Below are positions 1-7,620 of a stretch of DNA of 48,647 bases, in pieces; the first letter of the stretch is position 1, and every line of letters starts with the position of its first letter. The notes under the pieces were generated by a model. It saw only the letters and a program-made list of their open reading frames with translations, had not been told where the DNA came from and ran no database searches. Location: the NCBI GenBank assembly GCA_051648105.1, contig JBOFEN010000034.1, positions 1 through 48,647 on the forward strand. The letters run 5' to 3'. Source of the stretch: UBA7332 sp051648105. GTDB lineage: Bacteria; Bacteroidota; Bacteroidia; Bacteroidales; UBA7332. The translations under genes were made by a program, and so were the position numbers.

Positions 1-1
1 A

Positions 2-1618
2 GTAAGAAGACTCTGGATCTCTTCGCTTACAGAAGAGGCAATACGTGAGGGGTTCAAGAACCTAAAACCCGAGAGTGACTATCAAAACCTATACTCTGCT
101 GGTCTCTCAAGAGCGATTGGCGATTGGCTTCTGGGAATGAATGGCACAAGACTATATACGGTGAGATATGGTAAAAGAGGCCATGTACTATCTATAGGGA
201 GGGTTCAAACACCAACTCTGGCTCTTATTGTTAATCGACAGCTAGAGATAAAAAACTTCACTCCCGAAAACTATTGGGAGCTTAAAACTCTATATAGAGA
301 TACTACATTCTCTGCCACCAAAGGGCGATTCTCATCCAAAGAGGAAGGAGAGCAGTTCCTTGAGGAGGTTAAACAGTCTCCATTCACCGTTACCGAAGTT
401 AGTAAGAAAAAGGGTGAAGAGGCACCACCCAGACTCTTTGACCTCACCTCTCTACAGGTTGAGTGCAACAAGAAGTTTGGATACTCGGCTGATGATACCT
501 TGCAGATTATTCAGTCTCTATATGAGAAGAAGCTCACCACTTATCCAAGAGTAGACACCACATTCCTCAGTGAGGACCTATATGCAAAGATACCCAACAC
601 CCTTCGTGGACTTAAAGATTATGAGCTTCTAACCACTCCTCTTCTCTCGCAACCCAAACTGCCAAAGTCGAAAAAGGTTTTTGATAATACTAAGGTAACC
701 GATCACCACGCCATCATTCCAACTGGAGTGAGAGCAATGGGAATCACTGATAGAGAGAAGTCTGTATATGATCTTGTTACAAGACGATTCATAGCTGCTT
801 TCTATCCAAACTGCAAATTCTCCACTACGACAGTACTCGGAGAGGCTAAAGAGATACCCTTCAAAGCCACTGGTAAACAGATACTAGAGCCTGGATGGAA
901 GATAGTATTTACTAAGGACAACAACCAATCAAACAGTGATGATAGCGACGGGGAGTCAAACGACGGGGCTGAATCAACCCTACCTAACTTCCGCAAAGGG
1001 GAGTCTGGCGAGCATAATCCTGCACTTAATGAAAAGCAGACACAACCACCCAAACCCTACACCGAGGCAACTCTTCTTCGTGCAATGGAGACAGCTGGTA
1101 AACTAGTCGACAATGATGAACTTAGAGATGCTCTCAAGGAGAACGGTATAGGTAGACCATCTACTAGAGCCTCTATCATTGAGACACTCTTCAAGAGAGA
1201 GTATATCCGCAAAGGGAAAGGCAAGAGTAAAAGCCTTGAAGCCACTGAGATGGGAGTTGAGCTAATACAAACCATACAAGAGGAGCTACTCAAGTCTGCA
1301 GAGCTTACAGGTATGTGGGAGAAGAAGCTTCGTGAAATAGAGCGTGGCACTTACCAAGCTAAGGCTTTCCTCGAGGAGCTAAAAGAGATGGTAAAAAGCA
1401 TAGTATCGAAAGAGAAGCTAGGTACTACGAACTACAATAGCCCACCTCCCCAAAAAGTTATCACCTGTCCAAAATGTGGTATAGGAACCATACTGAAAGG
1501 AAAAACAGCATACGGTTGTTCAAACTACAAGAATGGATGTGAACTGCGCATACCATTCGAGAAGTATGGAAACAACCTCACAAATGAAGAGATCCTTAGA
1601 ATTATCGCCTCACTGTAG
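2..1618 (+). CDS. topB: DNA topoisomerase III, 5'-truncated by window edge
   Basis: Type IA topoisomerase that relaxes and decatenates DNA through a tyrosine-linked single-strand break. The open frame continues to the left edge: the first codons already read as topoisomerase protein (WISSLTEEAIREGF, then LSRAIGDWLLGMN), so the ATG at 137 is internal and the true start lies outside the window. Numbering from that ATG, SIGRVQTPTLAL is at about residues 20-31. The catalytic tyrosine is in the LTTYPRVDT motif, codon 542-544. The C-terminus carries a CPKCG...CSNYKNGC zinc-ribbon, as in many topoisomerase III proteins. A Ser/Asp/Gly/Asn-rich linker (about residues 265-290) is probably flexible. Family assignment is secure; TopB rather than TopA is inferred from motif style and the single C-terminal zinc element. 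Confidence 0.93.
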   Translation, partial: VRRLWISSLTEEAIREGFKNLKPESDYQNLYSAGLSRAIGDWLLGMNGTRLYTVRYGKRGHVLSIGRVQTPTLALIVNRQLEIKNFTPENYWELKTLYRDTTFSATKGRFSSKEEGEQFLEEVKQSPFTVTEVSKKKGEEAPPRLFDLTSLQVECNKKFGYSADDTLQIIQSLYEKKLTTYPRVDTTFLSEDLYAKIPNTLRGLKDYELLTTPLLSQPKLPKSKKVFDNTKVTDHHAIIPTGVRAMGITDREKSVYDLVTRRFIAAFYPNCKFSTTTVLGEAKEIPFKATGKQILEPGWKIVFTKDNNQSNSDDSDGESNDGAESTLPNFRKGESGEHNPALNEKQTQPPKPYTEATLLRAMETAGKLVDNDELRDALKENGIGRPSTRASIIETLFKREYIRKGKGKSKSLEATEMGVELIQTIQEELLKSAELTGMWEKKLREIERGTYQAKAFLEELKEMVKSIVSKEKLGTTNYNSPPPQKVITCPKCGIGTILKGKTAYGCSNYKNGCELRIPFEKYGNNLTNEEILRIIASL

Positions 1619-1638
1619 GTCGATAGTTCTAAGGATCT
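1590..1638 (+). terminator. Hairpin overlapping the topB stop codon
   Basis: An 18-position inverted repeat (arms 1590-1607 and 1621-1638, one G-T wobble) has its left arm inside the last topB codons and the stop codon in the loop. A T/A-rich run follows. It lies between convergent topB and ung, so it may terminate both. Confidence 0.7.
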
Positions 1639-1651
1639 CCTTATATATATA

Positions 1652-2323
1652 TTATATAGTCCAATTAATTTCTCTCTGATTTGCCCCTCTGAGATACTCG
1701 TTGGTAGCACTAAAATGGTTATTCCCAAAGAAACCTCTGTAGGCAGCTAAAGGAGATGGGTGAGCAGAGCTCAACACCAAATGCTTCTCTCTATCTATGA
1801 AGCGCCCTTTACGCTGTGCATAACTTCCCCAAAGAAGAAACACAACACCACTCGACTCACGATTAATAATATCAATCACCGCATCAGTAAACTCCTCCCA
1901 CCCTAATCCTTGGTGAGAGCCTGCTCTGTCTGCCTCAACGGTTAGTGTTGCATTAAGCAGCAGCACACCCTGCTCTGCCCAGTGTGTCAAATCTCCCGAG
2001 TTTGACAACTCAATGCCATACTCACTTACTATCTCCTTCTTAATATTCCTCAAAGATGGTGGCACCTTCACACCCTCAGATACAGAGAATGCCAGACCAT
2101 TAGCCTCCCCCTCTCCATGGTATGGGTCTTGGCCAACAATAACCACCCTCACCTCTTCAAATGGGGTAAGATGAAAACTCCTGAATATATCACTAGCCGC
2201 TGGATATACTCTTTTATTAAGATACTCAAGCGAGATCTTTTCGCATAACTGCTTGAAGTAACTCTTATTAAGCTCCTCTTCTAGTTTCATCCCCCAACTA
2301 GCTCCCAACTCTACCTCTATCAT
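1652..2323 (-). CDS. ung: Uracil-DNA glycosylase, family 1
   Basis: Removes uracil from DNA to start base excision repair. The 223-residue product has the usual length and all family 1 motifs. The water-activating motif GQDPYHGEGEANGLAFS has catalytic Asp66. LLNATLTVE is at about 122-130, and the C-terminal HPSPLAAYRGF loop carries His188. The chosen start keeps the N-terminal helix that precedes the K-SYF-QL segment; Met12 is a possible alternative. The gene is convergent with topB and divergent from the neighbouring tRNA. No frameshift or missing catalytic residue is visible. Confidence 0.97.
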   Translation of the reverse strand: MIEVELGASWGMKLEEELNKSYFKQLCEKISLEYLNKRVYPAASDIFRSFHLTPFEEVRVVIVGQDPYHGEGEANGLAFSVSEGVKVPPSLRNIKKEIVSEYGIELSNSGDLTHWAEQGVLLLNATLTVEADRAGSHQGLGWEEFTDAVIDIINRESSGVVFLLWGSYAQRKGRFIDREKHLVLSSAHPSPLAAYRGFFGNNHFSATNEYLRGANQREINWTI

Positions 2324-2349
2324 ATATTTTTATTTTCCAAAATTAGATG

Positions 2350-2357
2350 TATATTTG
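2350..2357 (+). promoter_or_regulatory. Bacteroidota-type -7 box for the tRNA gene
   Basis: TATATTTG matches the TAnnTTTG -7 element exactly and lies 20 bases before the tRNA. A T-rich stretch about 20 bases further upstream is a weak -33 candidate. The element shares the short gap with the divergent ung gene. Confidence 0.6.
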
Positions 2358-2376
2358 CAACACAAAGATAACAAAA

Positions 2377-2449
2377 GGCTCCTTAGTTTAGTGAATAGAA
2401 CATCAGATTCCGGTTCTGAAGGTCACTGGTTTGAATCCAGTAGGAGTCA
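2377..2449 (+). tRNA. tRNA-Arg (anticodon CCG)
   Basis: The cloverleaf folds by eye. The acceptor GGCTCCT pairs with AGGAGTC (one G-T). The anticodon stem TCAGA/TCTGA encloses the loop TTCCGGT, giving anticodon CCG. The T arm is ACTGG/CCAGT around TTTGAAT. CCA is not encoded; the discriminator base is A. It reads CGG arginine codons. Confidence 0.93.
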
Positions 2450-2460
2450 CAACAAAATAA

Positions 2461-2500
2461 CGAAGAAGGCTATTGGAGTTACAACCAATAGCCTTCTTCG
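2461..2500 (+). terminator. Strong hairpin after the tRNA gene
   Basis: A perfect 16-bp inverted repeat with an 8-base loop begins 11 bases after the tRNA. No long T-run follows. It ends 18 bases before the sulfatase start, so it probably separates the tRNA transcript from that gene. Confidence 0.7.
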
Positions 2501-2518
2501 TATATCCTAAATACCATT

Positions 2519-3934
2519 ATGAAACAACCAATAACGAGAAAAACCCTACTTATCTCAAGCTCTATAGCTCTGACTTCAATCCCTTTTCAAACTCTATCTG
2601 CAAATAATCCTAGTTATAACGTCATATATATATTATGTGATGACCTTGGATATGGCGATCTTGGTTGCTACGGACAGGAGATGATACATACTCCCAACCT
2701 TGACAAGATGGCTAAGGAGGGTATGAGATTCACTCAGCACTATGCCGGTTGTACAGTGAGCGCACCCTCGAGAGCCTCTCTGATGACTGGCAAACATACT
2801 GGTCACTCACAAATTAGGGGTAACTATGAGATCAAACCTGAAGGACAGATGCCGATGAGCGCAGACACTAGGACAATTGCTCACATCTTCAAGGATGGTG
2901 GTTACAACACTGGTATCTTTGGCAAATGGGGACTTGGGCATCCTGGATCAACCTCAGAACCAACAAGTATGGGATTTGATAGATTCTATGGCTATAACTG
3001 CCAACGACAGTCACATAGCTACTACCCCACTCACCTTTGGAGCGACACCTCAAAGGTTATACTTGATGGAAATCAAAATGGTGAGCGAAACAGCTACTCA
3101 CAGGATCTTATTCACGGTGAGATAATTGAATTCATACGCGAAAAAAAGGATGAGAAATTCTTCGCCTGCTGCACATACACTCTACCCCACGCGGAACTTG
3201 CTGGGCCGAATGACTCAATACTAGCACTATATAAAGGGAAATTCAAAGATGTACCTTATACTAAAGGTGGATACCGTAATACTGATATACCCTACACTCA
3301 GTTTGCTGCAATGGTAACTCGACTTGACACATACGTTGGGGAGCTATTAGAGGAGTTGAAGCAGTTGGGCATTGATGATAAAACCATCGTGATGTTCACT
3401 AGTGACAATGGTCCTCACCGCGAAGGTGGAGCCAACCCCGACTACTTCAAGAGCTATGGTGAGCTGCGTGGCACCAAACGCGACCTCTACGAAGGTGGCA
3501 TACGAGTGCCACTCATCGCTTGGGCACCATCACTTATCAAGGCTGGCAGTGTGTGTGACCTCCAATCTGCATTCTGGGATATGATGCCCACATTCGCCGA
3601 GATAGCACAAGTAGAGAACCGCGAAGCTACCGACGGCATATCTATATTACCTACACTCAAAGGTGAAAAGCAGTCCAAAAAACACGAATATCTCTACTGG
3701 GAGTTTCACGAACAGGGTGGCAAGAAGGCTATAAGAGTGGGTGATTGGAAACTTATTGCACTCAATGTTAGTGACCCAAACAAGGAGATCCTCGAGCTTT
3801 ACAACCTCAAAAAAGATATACACGAGGACAACAACCTTGTTGAGAAAGAGGCTAAAAGAGCCAAAAAGCTTCGCGCTCTAATGGAACAAGCTAGAGTTGA
3901 CTCCGAGAGTTTTAACTTCGGAATAAAGAGATAA
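2519..3934 (+). CDS. Exported S1-family sulfatase (serine-type)
   Basis: Hydrolyses sulfate esters, probably on glycans, outside the cytoplasm. Residues 1 to about 28 form a signal peptide (positively charged start, hydrophobic core, TLSANN cleavage region). The alkaline-phosphatase-like fold is marked by CDDLGYGDLG (Asp41, Asp42), the signature VSAPSRASLMTGKH and SDNGPHREGG (Asp296, Asn297). In the signature Ser81 occupies the formylglycine position, so maturation would need an anaerobic radical-SAM maturase; none is encoded in this window. At 471 residues it is a typical arylsulfatase length. It stands alone rather than in a polysaccharide utilisation locus, so the substrate cannot be named. 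Confidence 0.92.
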   Translation: MKQPITRKTLLISSSIALTSIPFQTLSANNPSYNVIYILCDDLGYGDLGCYGQEMIHTPNLDKMAKEGMRFTQHYAGCTVSAPSRASLMTGKHTGHSQIRGNYEIKPEGQMPMSADTRTIAHIFKDGGYNTGIFGKWGLGHPGSTSEPTSMGFDRFYGYNCQRQSHSYYPTHLWSDTSKVILDGNQNGERNSYSQDLIHGEIIEFIREKKDEKFFACCTYTLPHAELAGPNDSILALYKGKFKDVPYTKGGYRNTDIPYTQFAAMVTRLDTYVGELLEELKQLGIDDKTIVMFTSDNGPHREGGANPDYFKSYGELRGTKRDLYEGGIRVPLIAWAPSLIKAGSVCDLQSAFWDMMPTFAEIAQVENREATDGISILPTLKGEKQSKKHEYLYWEFHEQGGKKAIRVGDWKLIALNVSDPNKEILELYNLKKDIHEDNNLVEKEAKRAKKLRALMEQARVDSESFNFGIKR

Positions 3935-4011
3935 ACTCTCCTCACAAAGACCCAATTCGAAGCTTTGAGTAGATCAAAATCATTGCATAAATTAGCCTTA
4001 GGGTAAATAGA

Positions 4012-4052
4012 AGTCCGGCACTGCCTAACTCATAGTTAGACAGTGCCGGACT
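4012..4052. repeat. Hairpin repeat, copy 1 (CTAACT/AGTTAG core)
   Basis: Arms 4012-4030 and 4034-4052 pair over 19 positions with one internal mismatch (C24/A40 in the last two digits) and a 3-base loop. The core CACTGCCTAACT...AGTTAG.CAGTG recurs at 23169-23211 with the same mismatch position and loop size but different outer pairs. It may also act as the sulfatase terminator. Confidence 0.7.
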
Positions 4053-4167
4053 CTTCATTTGCCTTAGCCTTTTCCTCCAAGTTCTTTAGATCATCCCCCA
4101 AAGTGCTTTTGCGCCTGACGTTTGGGGTTATTGTTAAGATAAAACAAGCACCTCATCCATAAAAAAA

Positions 4168-4214
4168 GATATAGCCCCGTTTGAGTTTTTTGTATGACTC
4201 AAGGGGGCTATATC
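4168..4214. terminator. Long hairpin terminator
   Basis: GATATAGCCCC (4168-4178) pairs with the GGGGCTATATC arm ending at 4214. An inner TTGAGT/ACTCAA pairing extends the stem. An A-run precedes it, giving a T-run on the minus strand. Confidence 0.65.
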
Positions 4215-4406
4215 AAATCGTAAGGTGGTATTAACAGTGACGCTTCGTACCAACCTTGCTCACTCAATTTACTACTATATATCTTGGAAACCACAACTAT
4301 CGCATGGTTAAACTGTCTCATTTTGTTAATGCGTTTTCGAACACGGATAGCATAATCTGCCATCAAACATTCATATCTTAATACAAAGATATACTTTTCA
4401 AGCAAA

Positions 4407-4452
4407 AAAACATAAGCCTGGACTATATAAATTTAGCCCAGGCTTATGTTTT
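4407..4452 (-). terminator. Rho-independent terminator of the ABC exporter operon
   Basis: A perfect 15-bp stem (4407-4421 with 4438-4452) begins just after the permease stop codon. On the minus strand it is followed by a run of T (A-run at 4404-4410 on the plus strand). Confidence 0.85.
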
Positions 4453-4460
4453 AACTGCAA

Positions 4461-5774
4461 TTAACTATACTTTAACCACTTCCAAAGCTCCTTCCAACTA
4501 GGCTTCTTACCGTACATTAATATACCAATACGGTAGATCTTAGCGGCGAGATAAACAACACCAAAGAAACAAGCGAAGAGAAGAGTTATCGAGAGAGCTA
4601 TCTGCCAGAATGGAACACCAAAAGGTAGGCGTACCATCATAACTATTGGCGAGGTAAGTGGGAACATTGATCCCCAAAATGCCAATGGCCCATCTGGGTT
4701 CTGCACACTATATATACCTGCATAGAAGGCAAAAAGAATAAGCACCGTCACAGGCATCATAAACTGCTGCGAGTCGTTAGGATTATCAACAGCTGCACCA
4801 ATTGCTGCAAAGATTGATGAGTATACTAAGTAGCCACCAATGAAGAACACCAAGAATAGAGATATAATCTGTGGCCAATTGAAACTCTGTAGCCGTATAA
4901 CTAATGATGCTATCTCAGGCATATCTTGTGCTGGCATCATCATCTGAGCCCCACCCTGCATCTGTGACATATCTCCAACGGCATCAAGCCCCAAGAATAA
5001 CCCAGCATAGATCATCACTCCTGTGCCAATAATAACCCAGAGTAGAATCTGTGTTAATCCAACAAGAGCGACAGCGACTATCTTACCCATCATCAAGTCG
5101 AAGGGTTTGACCGACGAGACAAGAATCTCTATGATCCTATTACTCTTCTCCTCCATCACACTATTCATCACCTGTGCTCCATATATGAATATAAACATAT
5201 AGATAAGTATGGTGATGAACATACCAATTGCCATTGCTATCTCACCAGAGGAGTTCTGCTCTACACCCTTGTCGCCCCATTTGATGGTGTTAACCTTAAA
5301 TCTCACATCGGCATTTGCTATTATCTCCTCAATATTACTCACACCACTAGAGCTAAGTCTGCGGTCTCGCTCGAAGCTATTGAGCGACCTCTCTATGTGC
5401 ATTCTCAGTTCAGGGGCAATCTGCTTGTCTGAATATAGAGTTATTCGAGGTAGGTCCGATCCATTAGCTGGAGGGTCAATAAGCAGGTAAGCATAGTAAG
5501 GATCCTCATCCCCACTTGCCCTTTTACTATCTATTGCACCCTGAAGAGGTTCAAACTTAAAACTCTCCATGTCACTTATTGCACCACTATAGACGGAGGT
5601 ATTATCAACAACCCCTACTTTATTCTCCTTAGAACTCTTGATTGTGGATAACCACAAAGGCACAGCAATCATAGCTGCAAAAAGAAGTGGCATCAGTAGA
5701 GTAAGAAGTAGGAATGTCTTATTCTTTACCCTCGATACATACTCCCTTTTTATTACTAGAAACAATTTACTCAT
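4461..5774 (-). CDS. ABC-2 type transporter permease (NatB-like)
   Basis: Membrane subunit of an ABC exporter. The 437-residue protein begins KREYVSRVKNKTFLLLTLLMPLLFAAMIAVPLW, a first transmembrane helix as in NatB/YhaP. A large extracytoplasmic domain of about 140 residues follows, then a cluster of about five hydrophobic helices after residue 180. The segment VMEEKSNRIIEILVSSVKPFDLMMGKI is the conserved ABC-2 coupling region. It starts 12 bases after the ATPase gene, so the two form an operon. The exported substrate is unknown; Na+ export is known for the NatAB relative but is not shown here. Confidence 0.88.
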   Translation of the reverse strand: MSKLFLVIKREYVSRVKNKTFLLLTLLMPLLFAAMIAVPLWLSTIKSSKENKVGVVDNTSVYSGAISDMESFKFEPLQGAIDSKRASGDEDPYYAYLLIDPPANGSDLPRITLYSDKQIAPELRMHIERSLNSFERDRRLSSSGVSNIEEIIANADVRFKVNTIKWGDKGVEQNSSGEIAMAIGMFITILIYMFIFIYGAQVMNSVMEEKSNRIIEILVSSVKPFDLMMGKIVAVALVGLTQILLWVIIGTGVMIYAGLFLGLDAVGDMSQMQGGAQMMMPAQDMPEIASLVIRLQSFNWPQIISLFLVFFIGGYLVYSSIFAAIGAAVDNPNDSQQFMMPVTVLILFAFYAGIYSVQNPDGPLAFWGSMFPLTSPIVMMVRLPFGVPFWQIALSITLLFACFFGVVYLAAKIYRIGILMYGKKPSWKELWKWLKYS

Positions 5775-5786
5775 CTCAGAATAGGA

Positions 5787-6695
5787 TTATTTTTTCATTG
5801 TTACTGTCTTTACAAACACATCCTCCATACTCGGAAGCTCTTCATAGAAAGAGTAGATCTCTGCTTGTGGCAATAGGGAGCTCAAAAGAGAGCTGTTAGC
5901 CTCAGTATGTAGCTTCTTGACTCTTAATTGTGCAACTCCGCTGGAGATAATCTTACGCTCTAACACCTCTACCCTACTACTGTCAAGATTGATCTCCTTA
6001 TCTTGTAGAGTTATTGACAATATGTCAGATTTATTCTCGTGACGTATATCTCTGACACTACCTTGAAGAACCACCTTCGAGTGATTGATAAGTGATATAT
6101 CACTACACAACTCCTCCACAGAGTTCATATTGTGAGTTGACAGCAAGAAGGTGCTACCCTCATCCCTTAGCCTAAGTATCTCCCTCTTAAGCAACTGGGC
6201 ATTAACAGGATCGAAGCCACTAAAAGGCTCATCAAAGATGAGTAGTTTAGGATTATGTAGGATGGTACAAATGATCTGTATCTTTTGCTGCATACCCTTT
6301 GATAGCTCCTCCACCTTCTTATCTGCTAAATGAGGCACCTCGAAACGCTCTAACCAATCCTTAGCCTTGGCTCTCACATCATAATGACTCAACCCCTTTA
6401 GCTGACCAAAGTAGTGAATCTGCTCCTTTACCTTCATCTTCTTATATAGACCTCTCTCCTCAGGAAGATATCCGATATAGCTGATGTCATCTGAAGATAA
6501 TGAGTTGCCATTTAGATATATAGCACCCTCATCTGGCATTGTTATACGATTGATCAGCCTGATCAATGTTGTTTTCCCTGCCCCATTCGGCCCAAGAAGA
6601 CCATAAATAACCCCCTCGGGAATAGAGAGGCTTACATTGTCTAGTGCCTTCAAGCTAGCATAGCTCTTTGACACACCCTCTACTTGTAGAATCAT
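5787..6695 (-). CDS. ABC transporter ATP-binding protein (NatA-like)
   Basis: ATPase partner of the downstream permease. The Walker A motif GPNGAGKT is at residues 35-42, the signature LSKGMQQ at 131-137, and the Walker B LLIFDEP at 151-157, followed by an STHN H-loop. The last 80 or so residues form a DUF4162-like C-terminal domain, usual in NatA-type ATPases (302 residues in all). The start fits the conserved first beta strand MILQVEGVSKSY. A good promoter lies 30 to 60 bases upstream. Confidence 0.93.
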   Translation of the reverse strand: MILQVEGVSKSYASLKALDNVSLSIPEGVIYGLLGPNGAGKTTLIRLINRITMPDEGAIYLNGNSLSSDDISYIGYLPEERGLYKKMKVKEQIHYFGQLKGLSHYDVRAKAKDWLERFEVPHLADKKVEELSKGMQQKIQIICTILHNPKLLIFDEPFSGFDPVNAQLLKREILRLRDEGSTFLLSTHNMNSVEELCSDISLINHSKVVLQGSVRDIRHENKSDILSITLQDKEINLDSSRVEVLERKIISSGVAQLRVKKLHTEANSSLLSSLLPQAEIYSFYEELPSMEDVFVKTVTMKK

Positions 6696-6724
6696 TTCGT
6701 ATTATAATTAGTATTATTTATTCA

Positions 6725-6755
6725 CAAATGTATACAATTAAGACTCATAGCCAAA
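6725..6755 (-). promoter_or_regulatory. Promoter of the ABC exporter operon
   Basis: On the minus strand TACATTTG (6725-6732) matches the TAnnTTTG -7 box exactly. A TTTG -33 box (6752-6755) lies 19 bases upstream of it. The ATPase start follows about 30 bases downstream. Confidence 0.7.
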
Positions 6756-6846
6756 CAAATAGCGAGAAATATTGTTTATTAGTAATAATTGAGTACTTTG
6801 GCAGGAGATTTGCAGTAAGAGAATTAAACCAAATAACTAATTTATT

Positions 6847-7527
6847 ATGTATTGGATTATTTTTATTGGATTTGCCTTGATCAGCTGGCTAATCCAACAC
6901 CAACTAAAGAGTAAATTCGAAGCATACTCTAAGATACCAACCTCAAACGGAATGACCGGACGTGACGTGGCTCTTAAAATGCTTAACGACAATGGCATCT
7001 ATGATGTAAGAGTTGAATCTGTTGAAGGACACCTAACCGACCATTACAACCCAGTAAACAAGACGGTTAACCTAAGCCAAGGAGTATTCCATAGCAACTC
7101 TGTTGCAGCAGCGGCGGTGGCGGCTCACGAGTGTGGACACGCTGTTCAGCACGCTAGAGCTTATGCTCCACTTACACTTCGTTCGAAACTAGTGCCTGTG
7201 GTTAGTTTCGCATCGAACTGGGTACAGTGGGTCATTCTTGGAGGTATAGTACTTCTAGAATCATTCCCACAACTACTACTTTTTGGTATCATACTATTTG
7301 CGATGACAACCATTTTTAGTTTCGTCACTCTCCCTGTTGAGATAAACGCTAGCCAAAGAGCTCTTGCTTGGCTCGAGGGTGCTGGAATCACAAATAGCTT
7401 CAACCACGACAAAGCACAAGATGCTCTTAAATGGGCTGCTTACACATACGTTGTTGCTGCACTTGGATCACTAGCGACTCTTATGTACTACATCATGATC
7501 TTCATGGGCGGACGAAGCAGAGACTAA
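6847..7527 (+). CDS. Membrane zinc metallopeptidase (YugP-like)
   Basis: Predicted membrane-bound neutral zinc peptidase of the Zn_peptidase_2 family (226 residues, typical length). The protein opens with a transmembrane helix (WIIFIGFALISWLI). The zinc site HECGH is at residues 94-98, and the likely third ligand is Glu165 in LPVEINAS, the family pattern. Two further hydrophobic segments lie at about 115-162 and a final one near 205. The physiological substrate is unknown. It is divergent from the ABC exporter and shares a bidirectional terminator with the convergent DUF4143 ATPase. Confidence 0.9.
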   Translation: MYWIIFIGFALISWLIQHQLKSKFEAYSKIPTSNGMTGRDVALKMLNDNGIYDVRVESVEGHLTDHYNPVNKTVNLSQGVFHSNSVAAAAVAAHECGHAVQHARAYAPLTLRSKLVPVVSFASNWVQWVILGGIVLLESFPQLLLFGIILFAMTTIFSFVTLPVEINASQRALAWLEGAGITNSFNHDKAQDALKWAAYTYVVAALGSLATLMYYIMIFMGGRSRD

Positions 7528-7532
7528 ATCAT

Positions 7533-7580
7533 AAATCAAAAGCGCCTAAGCTGAGTAATCAGTTTAGGCGCTTTTGATTT
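7533..7580. terminator. Bidirectional terminator between convergent genes
   Basis: The arms AAATCAAAAGCGCCTAA and its complement (7533-7549, 7563-7580) pair across a 13-base loop. A T-rich run follows on the plus strand. It lies between the zinc peptidase and the DUF4143 ATPase, which converge. Confidence 0.85.
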
Positions 7581-7620
7581 TTATTATTCTGCGGTAATTA
7601 ACCATCCAAGTCAACGATGT

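Larger units (their letters stand above)
3935..4460. other. Intergenic region with three hairpins
   Basis: This 526-base gap between the sulfatase and the ABC permease has no convincing gene. It contains the repeat hairpin at 4012-4052, a GC-rich imperfect CCCCAAA/TTTGGGG pairing near 4096-4128, a terminator at 4168-4214 and another at 4407-4452. A 65-codon minus-strand frame (4208-4405) ends inside the 4168-4214 hairpin and shows no recognisable family. Confidence 0.6.

Noticed and set aside
2377..2449. tRNA-Arg as an integration site
   Set aside because: No repeat of the tRNA 3' end was noticed elsewhere in the window, and no integrase gene is present.
4208..4405. 65-codon minus-strand frame between sulfatase and ABC permease
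   Set aside because: It ends inside a terminator hairpin, begins next to another terminator and shows no family resemblance. It could be a real small gene, but the evidence is too thin.
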